Source: Pseudomonadota bacterium
Lineage (GTDB): Bacteria > Pseudomonadota > Alphaproteobacteria > Rhizobiales > Devosiaceae
Reading direction: 5' to 3'
DNA length: 26,520 nucleotides
Assembly (NCBI GenBank): GCA_023431205.1
Contig: JAEYXQ010000080.1
Span: 1 to 26,520 of the forward strand
The position numbers and the translations under genes are program-made. The notes under the pieces are model-generated. The model ran no database searches. It was not told the DNA's origin and was given only the letters and a program-made list of their open reading frames with translations. Positions 1-6,718 of the stretch are shown here, in pieces. The stretch's first letter is position 1. Every line of letters starts with the position of its first letter.

Positions 1-1821
1 GGCAAGGGCCGTGCGCCACGCCGCCGGCACGCCGAGGGCCTCGTAGGCAGCGGCAAGGCCGGGCGCGGAGGCATCCTCGATCGCGACCGTTCCGGAGCCC
101 GACAGCAGCAACTGGTCGAGCGATCCCCCCACGTCCCCCGCCACATCGACGCGAACCCCGCCCCAATCGGCGGCAGCAAGCCGTTCGAACCGCATCGTGC
201 CGCCCGACCATTCCCCCTCGGCGTGGAGATTGGCTCCTGGCTGGCCGAACAGTTGCGCCGCCTCTGCTGTCAGAGTGAAGCTGCCGGCGGGGAAGCTGTT
301 GCCGAAGCTGGGGTCGGCAGCGATGTTGGGCAGGAGCGCCCCGACATAGGCGCTGTGGCTCCTGTCCAGCTGGCCAAAATGGGCGGTGAGGTCGAGCCGC
401 TTTTCGTCTCCGAAGCCGAGGCGCACTTCGGTTGCGGCCGGCTCGCCGCCGACGGTGAGGGTTGCTCCCAGGAGCCCAAGGGCGTCGGCGGCCAGCAGGA
501 CTCGGCCGGCGAGGCGGGCGGGAACATTGAACAGCACATTGTCCTCGCCCGGTCGGCGCCAGAGCGCGGCCAGTGCGTCGACCCGCTGGCTGTTGACATC
601 GAGGGTGCCGGTAAACGCCGGTCGGTCTCCTTCGGCCAGGAGGGTGCCGCTCAAGGCCACCTTGGTATCCCCCGGCAGTTGCGCCTCAAAGCTCTCGACC
701 AGCCAGCGGTCCCCGTCGCTGCGCGCATCGAGGCGTACGTCGCGCAGGGCAAAGGCTCTGAGGCCGACTTCAGCGAGATCGAGCCCGATGCGGCCGGGAA
801 TGGGCGGCACGGGCGGAGCCGGCAGTTCGGTCAGCATGCGGACGACTTCGTTGGGGTGGTCTGCCGGGTTCTCGTTGGCGTCACGCGGCGGCAGCGAGAA
901 CACCCCGCCCGAGACCACCGCATCGAAGCCGAGGCGCTCGCCTAACTGGATGCTGGCCGCCCCGGTGAGCCGCGTGCCGGCGCGGTTTTCGTCCGGCTGG
1001 AGCGTGTAGCTCGACAGCACGATCCGGTCGGTGGAGCCGGCGACCTGCGCCTCAAGGATCAGGTCGCCCCTGATGTCCTCGGCGGCGTCCGCTGTCGGCG
1101 GCCGCTGGCGGTAGGTGATCGTGCCGTCGAACTTGGGCGCGATGCCGGGCACCAGCGCGCCCTCAGTGGTGAAGGTGAAGCCGCCGCTCTGCGGGTTGAT
1201 CCCCGCCGAGATGCGCGACGCGCCGCCCTGGTCCGGCCCCGAGGAATTGAACCGGAGCGAGTAGCGCTCGCCGTGGTAGTTGCCGGCGCCCTGGAACTGC
1301 AGCGGGCCGCTCATGCCCGACAGCCGCAACTGCCCGTCGATCCGTGTCGTCTCGAAGGTCTGTTCCGTCCGGCGGTCGAAGAGCCGCACCGTGCCGTTGC
1401 GGATTTCGGTGGCATTGAGGCCGACGCCATTGTCATCGGCTGCAAGGGTCACCCCACTGCCGAACAGGCCGCTCTCATCGATGGTGAAGTCGACCACCGG
1501 GCCATCGAGCAGAAAGCTGGTCAGCACGTAGTTGTCGCGCAGGAAATCCATCAGCGAGAATTCGGCCTCGACCGTGTCCACCGTGGCGGCGGGCTCTTCG
1601 GGCGAGCCGACCAGGACATTGGTGAACACCAGCCGTGGTCGCGGCAGCAGCGAGAAATCGATCTCGCCACGGATGGTCACGGGCGTGCCGAGCATGCCGC
1701 TCGCAAGTTCCTCCATGCGGACGCGATAGTCGCCCCACTGGATGAACCGCGGCACGAGGAAAGCGCCGGCGAGCACGATGATCGCCAGCGTGCCGACGAT
1801 GATGTAGATGCGGTTGAGCAC
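1..1821 (-). CDS. AsmA-like envelope protein (3' part beyond window)
   Basis: An open frame of 607 codons reads from a GTG at 1821 to the left edge with no stop, so the C-terminus is missing. The first residues (VLNRIYIIVG, then a hydrophobic stretch to about residue 24) form one N-terminal membrane anchor followed by VPRFIQWGDYR. This start is typical of the AsmA/TamB-like family. The rest is beta-rich, with repeated patterns such as GTPVTIRGEIDFSLLPRP and SGTLLAEGDRPAFTGTLDV, as expected for the long beta-groove of this family. AsmA-like proteins are inner-membrane-anchored periplasmic proteins linked to phospholipid transport and outer-membrane homeostasis; the exact role here is unknown. 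A weak ribosome site (AAGGGTGA) lies about ten bases before the GTG. The gene is divergent from uvrD across a gap of about 226 bases. Family membership is inferred from fold pattern and N-terminus. Confidence 0.75.
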   Translation of the reverse strand, partial: MLNRIYIIVGTLAIIVLAGAFLVPRFIQWGDYRVRMEELASGMLGTPVTIRGEIDFSLLPRPRLVFTNVLVGSPEEPAATVDTVEAEFSLMDFLRDNYVLTSFLLDGPVVDFTIDESGLFGSGVTLAADDNGVGLNATEIRNGTVRLFDRRTEQTFETTRIDGQLRLSGMSGPLQFQGAGNYHGERYSLRFNSSGPDQGGASRISAGINPQSGGFTFTTEGALVPGIAPKFDGTITYRQRPPTADAAEDIRGDLILEAQVAGSTDRIVLSSYTLQPDENRAGTRLTGAASIQLGERLGFDAVVSGGVFSLPPRDANENPADHPNEVVRMLTELPAPPVPPIPGRIGLDLAEVGLRAFALRDVRLDARSDGDRWLVESFEAQLPGDTKVALSGTLLAEGDRPAFTGTLDVNSQRVDALAALWRRPGEDNVLFNVPARLAGRVLLAADALGLLGATLTVGGEPAATEVRLGFGDEKRLDLTAHFGQLDRSHSAYVGALLPNIAADPSFGNSFPAGSFTLTAEAAQLFGQPGANLHAEGEWSGGTMRFERLAAADWGGVRVDVAGDVGGSLDQLLLSGSGTVAIEDASAPGLAAAYEALGVPAAWRTALA

Positions 1822-1974
1822 GACGCCGGTTCACCCTTGTCCGTTGCGGCAGTGTAGGCATGGCGCGCCCCTGCGCAAGCCCGCCAAAGGGCCTGATTTC
1901 CCGAGAGGCGATGACGGATCGGTGACGCGCCCGCGTTCTATACAGCGGCGGCTCCGGCGCCTATATTGCAGCGA

Positions 1975-1989
1975 GAACAAAATGAGATT
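1975..1989 (+). promoter_or_regulatory. Possible degenerate LexA box before uvrD
   Basis: GAAC, then seven bases (AAAATGA), then GATT. The alphaproteobacterial LexA operator is GAAC-N7-GAAC, so the left half is perfect and the right half has two mismatches. It lies 59 bases before the uvrD start and just after a TATATT at 1962-1967 that could be a -10 element. uvrD is an SOS gene in several bacteria, but this site alone is weak evidence. Confidence 0.25.
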
Positions 1990-2047
1990 CGTCAATCCCC
2001 GCGCTGCGCGGCCGTCCTGCCGGCCCGGCGCAGAGGAAAGGCCCTGA

Positions 2048-4390
2048 ATGCCTTCACATGCCAACCCGCTCGAGCGCCCTGCTGCCGGGCCGATCACCAG
2101 CCAATTGGCGCGCGCGCAAGCGCCTGACTACCTCAAGGGCCTGAACGAAGAACAGCGCGAGGCGGTGCTCACCACGGATGGGCCGCTGCTGGTGCTGGCC
2201 GGCGCCGGCACCGGCAAGACGCGCGTGCTGACCACCCGCATCGCCCACATCCTGTCGACGCGTCAGGCCCGCGGCAGCGAGATCCTGTCGGTGACCTTCA
2301 CCAACAAGGCCGCGCGCGAGATGAAGGAGCGCATCGGCAAGCTGGTGGGCTCGACGGTGGAAGGAATGCCCTGGCTCGGCACGTTCCACTCCATCGGCGC
2401 GCGCATCCTGCGCCGCCATGCCGAACTTGCCGACCTCAGGTCCGACTTCACCATCCTCGACACCGACGATCAGATCCGGCTGATCAAGCAATTGCTCGAG
2501 GCCGAGAACATCGACGAGAAGCGCTGGCCGGCGCGGCAGTTCGCCAACATGCTCGACACCTGGAAGAACCGCGGCCTGTTGCCCAAGGATGTGTCGGCCT
2601 CCGACAGCGGATCGTTTGCCAACGGCAGGGGGACACGGCTCTATGCCGACTACCAGGCGCGGCTGAAGGTGCTGAACGCCGCAGATTTCGGCGACCTGCT
2701 GCTCGAGAACATCCGCATCTTCCGCGAGTACCCGGATGTGCTGGCCGACTATCACCGCCGCTTCAAATACATGCTGGTCGACGAGTACCAGGACAGCAAC
2801 GTCGCCCAGTATCTGTGGCTGCGGCTGCTGGCGCAGGGGAAGCCCGCCAGCGAAGCCAATATCTGCGTCGTCGGCGACGACGACCAGTCGATCTATGGCT
2901 GGCGCGGCGCCGAGGTCGACAACATCCTCCGCTTCGAGAAGGATTTTCCGGGCGCCAAGGTGATCAAGCTCGAACGCAACTATCGCTCGACCTCGAACAT
3001 CCTCAAGGCCGCCTCGACCCTGATCGCCTACAATGAGAGCCGCCTGGGCAAGACACTGCAGACCGATGTCGGCGAGACGGGCGAAAAGCTCACCGTCACC
3101 TCGGTATGGGACAGCGAGGAAGAAGCCCGCCAGATCGGCGAAGAGATCGAGCAGTACCAGCGCCAGGGCGAAGCGCTGAACTCGATGGCGATCCTCGTCC
3201 GGGCCTCGCACCAGATGCGCGAACTCGAAGAGCGGTTCATCACCCTCGGGCTCAACTACCGCGTGATCGGGGGCCCGCGCTTCTACGAGCGCAAGGAAAT
3301 TCGCGACGCCATCGCCTACCTGCGGGTCATCGCCAACCCGGCCGACAGCCTCAGCTTCGAGCGGATCGTCAACGTGCCCAAGCGCGGCCTCGGCGACTCC
3401 ACCGTGCAGATGCTGCACAACACCGCGCGGGCGGCGAACACGAACCTGGTTTCAGCAACGCGCATGCTGCTCGAGACCGAGGAACTGAAGGCAAAGCAGC
3501 GGACCACCCTGCGCGAGCTGCTGGGCCAGTTCGACAACTGGTCAGCCCGGCTCCAGGCCCTGCCGCACTACGAACTCGCCGAACAGGTGCTGGACGAGAG
3601 CGGCTACACCGCGATGTGGCAGGCCGACAAGTCCCCGGACTCCCCCGGCCGGCTCGAGAACCTCAAGGAACTCGTTCGCTCGATGGAGGAGTTCGAGACG
3701 CTGGGCGGGTTCCTGGAGCACATCTCGCTGGTGATGGACCGCGACACCGTCGAGGCGGAAGATGCGGTGACCATCATGACCCTCCATTCCGCCAAGGGGC
3801 TGGAATACGACACCGTGTTCCTGCCCGGCTGGGAAGAGGGCCTGTTTCCCTCCCAGCGCACCATGGACGAGCTCGGCCGCGCCGGCCTGGAGGAGGAGCG
3901 GCGCCTGGCCTATGTCGGCATCACCCGCGGCAAGCGGCGGGTGCGGCTGTCGATGGCGCAGAACCGGCGCATCCACGGCCTCTGGCAATCCGCCCTGCCC
4001 TCGCGCTTCGTCGATGAACTGCCGCCCGATGTGGTGGAGGTGAAGGACACCGGCTCGGGCTATGGCGGCTACACCTATGGTGGCGGCGCTGCCGGCCGCT
4101 TCAACCGCGCCGATCCGTTCGAGAGCGTCTATGACACGCCGGGCTGGCAGCGCGCCAAGGCGCAGCAATCATCCCGCAAGGGCGGCGGCCCGCTCACCAT
4201 CGAGGGCGAACTCGTCGCGCGTTCCGTCGACATCGGCAGCGACCGCTCGCCCTACGAGACCGGCCAGCGCGTGTTCCACCTCAAGTTCGGCTATGGCGAG
4301 ATCAGCGCCATCGAAGGCAACAAGCTGACCATCGACTTCGACAAGGCCGGGCGGAAGAAGGTGCTGGAGAGTTTCGTCAGCAAGGCGTGA
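2048..4390 (+). CDS. uvrD: ATP-dependent DNA helicase UvrD/PcrA (superfamily 1A)
   Basis: A 780-residue 3'-5' DNA helicase of the UvrD/PcrA type, which acts in nucleotide excision and mismatch repair and removes proteins from DNA. Seen directly: the Q-motif region GLNEEQREAV (about 31-40), Walker A AGAGTGKT (51-58), motif II VDEYQDSN (about 244-251), motif III DDDQSIYGWRGA, motif IV-like LERNYRST, and motif V/VI TLHSAKGLEYD and RRLAYVGITRGK. The C-terminus ends in a Tudor-like segment (GQRVFHLKFGYGEISAIEG), as in PcrA. The length fits the family. The ATG at 2048 follows an AGGAAAGG ribosome site. The gene is monocistronic in appearance: a large palindrome follows the stop. In the genomes I know, related helicases are named uvrD or uvrD2; the exact paralogue cannot be fixed from one copy. 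Confidence 0.95.
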   Translation: MPSHANPLERPAAGPITSQLARAQAPDYLKGLNEEQREAVLTTDGPLLVLAGAGTGKTRVLTTRIAHILSTRQARGSEILSVTFTNKAAREMKERIGKLVGSTVEGMPWLGTFHSIGARILRRHAELADLRSDFTILDTDDQIRLIKQLLEAENIDEKRWPARQFANMLDTWKNRGLLPKDVSASDSGSFANGRGTRLYADYQARLKVLNAADFGDLLLENIRIFREYPDVLADYHRRFKYMLVDEYQDSNVAQYLWLRLLAQGKPASEANICVVGDDDQSIYGWRGAEVDNILRFEKDFPGAKVIKLERNYRSTSNILKAASTLIAYNESRLGKTLQTDVGETGEKLTVTSVWDSEEEARQIGEEIEQYQRQGEALNSMAILVRASHQMRELEERFITLGLNYRVIGGPRFYERKEIRDAIAYLRVIANPADSLSFERIVNVPKRGLGDSTVQMLHNTARAANTNLVSATRMLLETEELKAKQRTTLRELLGQFDNWSARLQALPHYELAEQVLDESGYTAMWQADKSPDSPGRLENLKELVRSMEEFETLGGFLEHISLVMDRDTVEAEDAVTIMTLHSAKGLEYDTVFLPGWEEGLFPSQRTMDELGRAGLEEERRLAYVGITRGKRRVRLSMAQNRRIHGLWQSALPSRFVDELPPDVVEVKDTGSGYGGYTYGGGAAGRFNRADPFESVYDTPGWQRAKAQQSSRKGGGPLTIEGELVARSVDIGSDRSPYETGQRVFHLKFGYGEISAIEGNKLTIDFDKAGRKKVLESFVSKA

Positions 4391-4423
4391 GGGTGGCTGA
4401 ACGACTTTCGAGTCCCCGACTTA

Positions 4424-4470
4424 CCCCACCCTTGATCCCTCCCCACAAGGGGGAGGGATTGAGGGTGGGG
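4424..4470. repeat. Large intergenic palindrome after uvrD
   Basis: Two 21-base arms (4424-4444 and 4450-4470) pair around a 5-base loop (ACAAG), with two mismatches that can form wobble pairs. The arms are C-rich (CCCCACCC...CCCTCCCC) and G-rich (GGGGAGGG...GGGTGGGG). The sequence resembles intergenic palindromic repeats found many times in rhizobial-type genomes. There is no T-tract, so it is not a standard terminator, although it could slow transcription or protect the uvrD 3' end. Confidence 0.8.
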
Positions 4471-4545
4471 TGGAGCACGCACACCGACCCTTCCAATCTC
4501 CCCCGCCGCACCTATCTTTTCCCTGCACACAAAGGGAGCGCACCC

Positions 4546-4863
4546 ATGATCATCTCGACCACGCCGACCCTCGAAGGCCGTCCGATCCGCGACTATCTGG
4601 GGCTGGTCACCGGCGAGGTGATCGTCGGCGCCAACATCTTCAAGGACCTGTTCGCCGGCATCCGTGACATCGTCGGCGGCCGCGCTGGCGCCTATGAGGG
4701 CGCGCTGCGCGATGCGCGGCGCCAGGCTTATGAGGAACTCCGCTACGAGGCCGAGCGCATGGGCGCCGATGCCGTGATCGGCGTCGACCTCGACTACGAG
4801 GTGGTTGGCGGCCAGGGCTCAATGCTGATGGTGTCGGTCACCGGCACTGCGGTGAAGCTCTAG
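4546..4863 (+). CDS. YbjQ/UPF0145 family protein
   Basis: A 105-residue protein starting MIISTTPTLEGRPI, with the family hallmarks GEVIVGANIFKDLFAGIRDIVGG (about 23-45) and GADAVIGVDLDYEV (73-86). YbjQ-like proteins form small alpha/beta pentamers annotated as putative heavy-metal-binding; their cellular function is not established. The length matches the family. The start at 4546 was preferred to an upstream in-frame start at 4387 because an AAAGGGAG ribosome site lies about ten bases before it, and the upstream stretch runs through the palindrome at 4424-4470. The gene stands alone between uvrD and a convergent ABM-domain gene. Confidence 0.85.
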   Translation: MIISTTPTLEGRPIRDYLGLVTGEVIVGANIFKDLFAGIRDIVGGRAGAYEGALRDARRQAYEELRYEAERMGADAVIGVDLDYEVVGGQGSMLMVSVTGTAVKL

Positions 4864-4872
4864 GACAGCTTC

Positions 4873-4904
4873 TCGTAGGCCTCATGGTGAGGTCCATTGG
4901 GCCT
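4873..4904. repeat. Solo fragment of an intergenic palindromic repeat
   Basis: Between two convergent genes is CCTCATGGTGAGG followed by TCCATTGGGCC. The same block, GAGGTCTATTGGGCC, occurs at the right edge of the repeat at 8566-8659, differing at one base. This looks like a truncated copy of that element. Confidence 0.5.
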
Positions 4905-4917
4905 ATCGCGCCTGCCG

Positions 4918-5208
4918 CTATATCCCGGTACCACCAAGCGGCTCGGTTTCGAACCGCTCGGCAAAGCCGCCAATCAGCGGCATTGCCTTGCTGATGGTTT
5001 CGCGCACCGCCGGGATATCCAGCGAGGCAGCGTGCTGCTCCTTGCTGTCCCACACCTCGGTGATCCAGATGCCGTCGTCGCTGCCGGGATCGCGGGCGAT
5101 CACATAGCTGCGGCACCCCGGCATCGGCGTGTTGCCGTTCAGCATGACCGCCAGCAGTTCCTCGCGCTTGCCGGGTGCGGCAAGCATGCGTCCGATCAGT
5201 CCGTACAT
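4918..5208 (-). CDS. ABM-domain protein (putative quinol monooxygenase-like)
   Basis: A 96-residue protein starting MYGLIGRMLAAPGKREELLAVML and containing CRSYVIARDPGSDDGIWITEVWDSKE, a pattern typical of the antibiotic biosynthesis monooxygenase (ABM/YgiN-like) fold. It has the usual beta1-helix-beta2 layout and the WITEVW strand near residues 48-53. Such proteins are small cytoplasmic ferredoxin-like dimers; substrates vary and cannot be told here. The ATG at 5208 follows an ideal AGGAGAG ribosome site about six bases upstream, so the longer in-frame reading further upstream, which lies antisense to prmA, was rejected. It is divergent from prmA and convergent with the ybjQ-family gene. Confidence 0.8.
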   Translation of the reverse strand: MYGLIGRMLAAPGKREELLAVMLNGNTPMPGCRSYVIARDPGSDDGIWITEVWDSKEQHAASLDIPAVRETISKAMPLIGGFAERFETEPLGGTGI

Positions 5209-5237
5209 CGAGCTCTCCTCGCCTGGGAGAGTGGACA

Positions 5238-5266
5238 TTGACCTCCGCAGGCGATTGGCGCAACTA
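5238..5266 (+). promoter_or_regulatory. Candidate promoter of prmA
   Basis: TTGACC (5238-5243) is separated by 17 bases from CAACTA (5261-5266), 23 bases before the prmA start. The -35 is close to the sigma-70 consensus TTGACA; the -10 is weak. The site lies in the divergent interval between the ABM gene and prmA, where a promoter is expected. Confidence 0.3.
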
Positions 5267-5289
5267 GGCGCCAAACCAAGGATCAGCCC

Positions 5290-6159
5290 ATGCCCGTCGA
5301 CCAGGTTTCCGTGCCCCTCACCAAGGATCAGGCCTATGCGCTGGTCGATGCCGTGATGGAACGGGACGACCTGGCCCTCACCGCCTCCGCGCACGAGGAC
5401 GAGCCCACTGGTGAGTGGGTGTTCGAGGCGACCTGTGACAGCCCGCCCGATCTCGATGCTTTCCGCGATCTGGCGCGGCAGGTGCTCGGCGCGGAGCTCG
5501 AGTTTGCCGTTGATCCCATCGACCCGGAGGTCAACTGGGTGGCGCGGTCGCTGGAGGGTCTGGCACCGGTCGCCGCCGGTGGTTTCTACGTCTACGGCAG
5601 CCACCACGAGGGCCCAGTGCCGCGCGGGCTGACCCCGATGCGTATCGACGCCGCCCTGGCCTTCGGCACAGGTCATCACGAGACCACGACGGGATGCCTC
5701 GAGGCGATCGACAGCGTGCTGAAGCGTCGGCGTCCCCGCGTGATGCTGGATGTCGGCACCGGCACCGGCGTGCTGGCGATTGCGCTCGCCAAGCGCACCC
5801 GCATCCCGGTGCTGGCCACGGACATCGATCCGGTGGCGGTGCGCACGGCGGCGGAGAACGCCGAATTCAATGGCGTGGGCAACCTGGTCCACGCGATCGA
5901 GGCGACCGGGCTGAGCCATCAGGTCATCACCCGCAATGCCCCCTACGACCTGGTCGTGGCCAACATCCTGGCAGGTCCGCTGGTTGCGCTGGCTCCGGCG
6001 ATGTCGCGCGTGACCGAGCGCGGCGCCACTGTCATCCTGTCCGGCATCCTCGAGCATCAGGCGCGCGGGGTGATCAACAGCTATGGCCGTCAGGGACTGG
6101 TGCTGGTGCAGAAGCTGCAGCGCAAGGACTGGTCGACGCTGATCCTTGAACAGCGCTGA
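5290..6159 (+). CDS. prmA: Ribosomal protein L11 methyltransferase PrmA
   Basis: A 289-residue SAM-dependent methyltransferase that trimethylates ribosomal protein L11. Seen directly: the PrmA signature FGTGHHETT (about 125-133), the SAM-binding motif I LDVGTGTGVLAIA (153-165), an acidic loop ATDIDPVA after the second strand, the catalytic-region motif VANILAGPL (about 221-229) and the late motif SGILEHQ. The N-terminal about 90 residues correspond to the L11-recognition domain; they are more divergent than the catalytic domain, as is usual in alphaproteobacteria. An AAGGAT ribosome site precedes the ATG. The two flanking genes run the other way, so it is probably transcribed alone. Confidence 0.93.
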   Translation: MPVDQVSVPLTKDQAYALVDAVMERDDLALTASAHEDEPTGEWVFEATCDSPPDLDAFRDLARQVLGAELEFAVDPIDPEVNWVARSLEGLAPVAAGGFYVYGSHHEGPVPRGLTPMRIDAALAFGTGHHETTTGCLEAIDSVLKRRRPRVMLDVGTGTGVLAIALAKRTRIPVLATDIDPVAVRTAAENAEFNGVGNLVHAIEATGLSHQVITRNAPYDLVVANILAGPLVALAPAMSRVTERGATVILSGILEHQARGVINSYGRQGLVLVQKLQRKDWSTLILEQR

Positions 6160-6171
6160 GCCCGAAAAAGC

Positions 6172-6198
6172 AAAATCCCCGAACGCGGGTCCGGGGAT
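6172..6198 (-). terminator. Intrinsic terminator of the 43-residue gene
   Basis: Perfect 7-base arms ATCCCCG (6175-6181) and CGGGGAT (6192-6198) form a hairpin with a 10-base loop. Read on the minus strand the stem is followed by TTTTGCTTTTT, a proper U-rich tail. It lies 28 bases after the stop of the small gene at 6226. On the plus strand there is no T-run, so it serves the minus-strand gene, though its stem also faces the end of prmA. Confidence 0.75.
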
Positions 6199-6225
6199 CG
6201 TACGATCGTCAGTGATTTCGCTGCC

Positions 6226-6357
6226 TTACGGCCGCTTGGTGAAGGCACCAAGCAGCTGGTACTGCATGCGGTTTGGGACCTGACGGCTCGACTCGCGGCC
6301 ACGGGCGTCGATGACGGCTCCCAGCGCGTTGCTGAACTTGTTCTTGTTCTCGGGCAT
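6226..6357 (-). CDS. Small basic protein, 43 residues (twin 1)
   Basis: The reading frame starts MPENKNKFSNALGAVIDARG and ends FTKRP. I do not recognise a named family. The ATG at 6357 has a GGAG ribosome site six bases upstream; an in-frame ATG four codons earlier has none. A terminator follows 28 bases after the stop. Together these argue for a real gene despite its size. The protein is rich in Lys, Arg and Asn, lacks a signal peptide or membrane segment, and is probably cytoplasmic. It resembles the next small protein: both have KN at residues 5-6, F8, A11, A14, I16, R19, R25 and V27, and both end in FTKR. Function unknown; nucleic acid or ribosome binding would fit the charge but is only a guess. 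Confidence 0.65.
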   Translation of the reverse strand: MPENKNKFSNALGAVIDARGRESSRQVPNRMQYQLLGAFTKRP

Positions 6358-6453
6358 CTCAGTCTCCATGCGGACAGGCGGTGTTCGTACCCATCTCACC
6401 CGCCCCGTCTAGTCGGAGCGGCATTGTTTAGTAAGGGGCTAGCGGGCAACTCT

Positions 6454-6474
6454 GCCTTGCACCCCTCGCAAGGC
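6454..6474 (-). terminator. Hairpin just after the 44-residue gene
   Basis: Perfect arms GCCTTGC (6454-6460) and GCAAGGC (6468-6474) enclose a 7-base loop, three bases after the stop codon of the small gene. A U-tract is missing, so it may be a weak or factor-dependent terminator or an mRNA-stabilising stem. Confidence 0.45.
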
Positions 6475-6477
6475 GCC

Positions 6478-6612
6478 TTAGCGCTTCGTAAACGTACGCT
6501 CGGCGGCGGCGAGATCGCGCTCGTAGCGGGCGACAATGCGACGGGCCTGCTGCTCGCGGCCGGCGATCAGGGCGTCCACGGCGCGACGGAAGAAATTCTT
6601 GTCCTGGTGCAT
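6478..6612 (-). CDS. Small basic protein, 44 residues (twin 2)
   Basis: The frame starts MHQDKNFFRRAVDALIAGRE and ends in FTKR. The ATG at 6612 follows a strong AAGGAGAA ribosome site at ideal spacing, and a perfect hairpin follows the stop. A longer in-frame reading from 6819 overlaps the aminopeptidase gene and was rejected. The sequence is strongly basic and helical (RRAVDALIAGREQQARR, then RYERDLAAAER), with no signal peptide. It looks like a paralogue of the 43-residue protein 120 bases downstream (see that entry for shared positions). It is divergent from the aminopeptidase P gene. No function can be assigned; similar short Arg-rich proteins occur as hypothetical genes in Hyphomicrobiales as far as I recall. 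Confidence 0.75.
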   Translation of the reverse strand: MHQDKNFFRRAVDALIAGREQQARRIVARYERDLAAAERTFTKR

Positions 6613-6718
6613 CTTCGTTCTCCTTGCTCGCCACTTCATGTAGGTAACCAGGGGGGCTGGACCAGACCCAAAGTCGAAGGCCAGCCATGACCGCAGCGCA
6701 CCTCGCCAGGACCATGTG

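Noticed and set aside
223..945. Plus-strand open frame of 240 codons near the left edge
   Set aside because: Opposite the AsmA-like reading frame, which is open for 607 codons with a proper membrane anchor.
1808..2047. Possible 79-codon gene before uvrD
   Set aside because: Overlaps the start of the AsmA-like gene and the uvrD promoter zone; Arg/Pro/Cys-rich text with no ribosome site.
2054..3418. Minus-strand open frame of 454 codons
   Set aside because: Antisense to the helicase domain of uvrD; no motif and composition typical of antisense reading of GC-rich coding sequence.
5209..6057. Long upstream extension of the ABM-domain gene
   Set aside because: It would be antisense to prmA; a strong ribosome site marks the short start at 5208.
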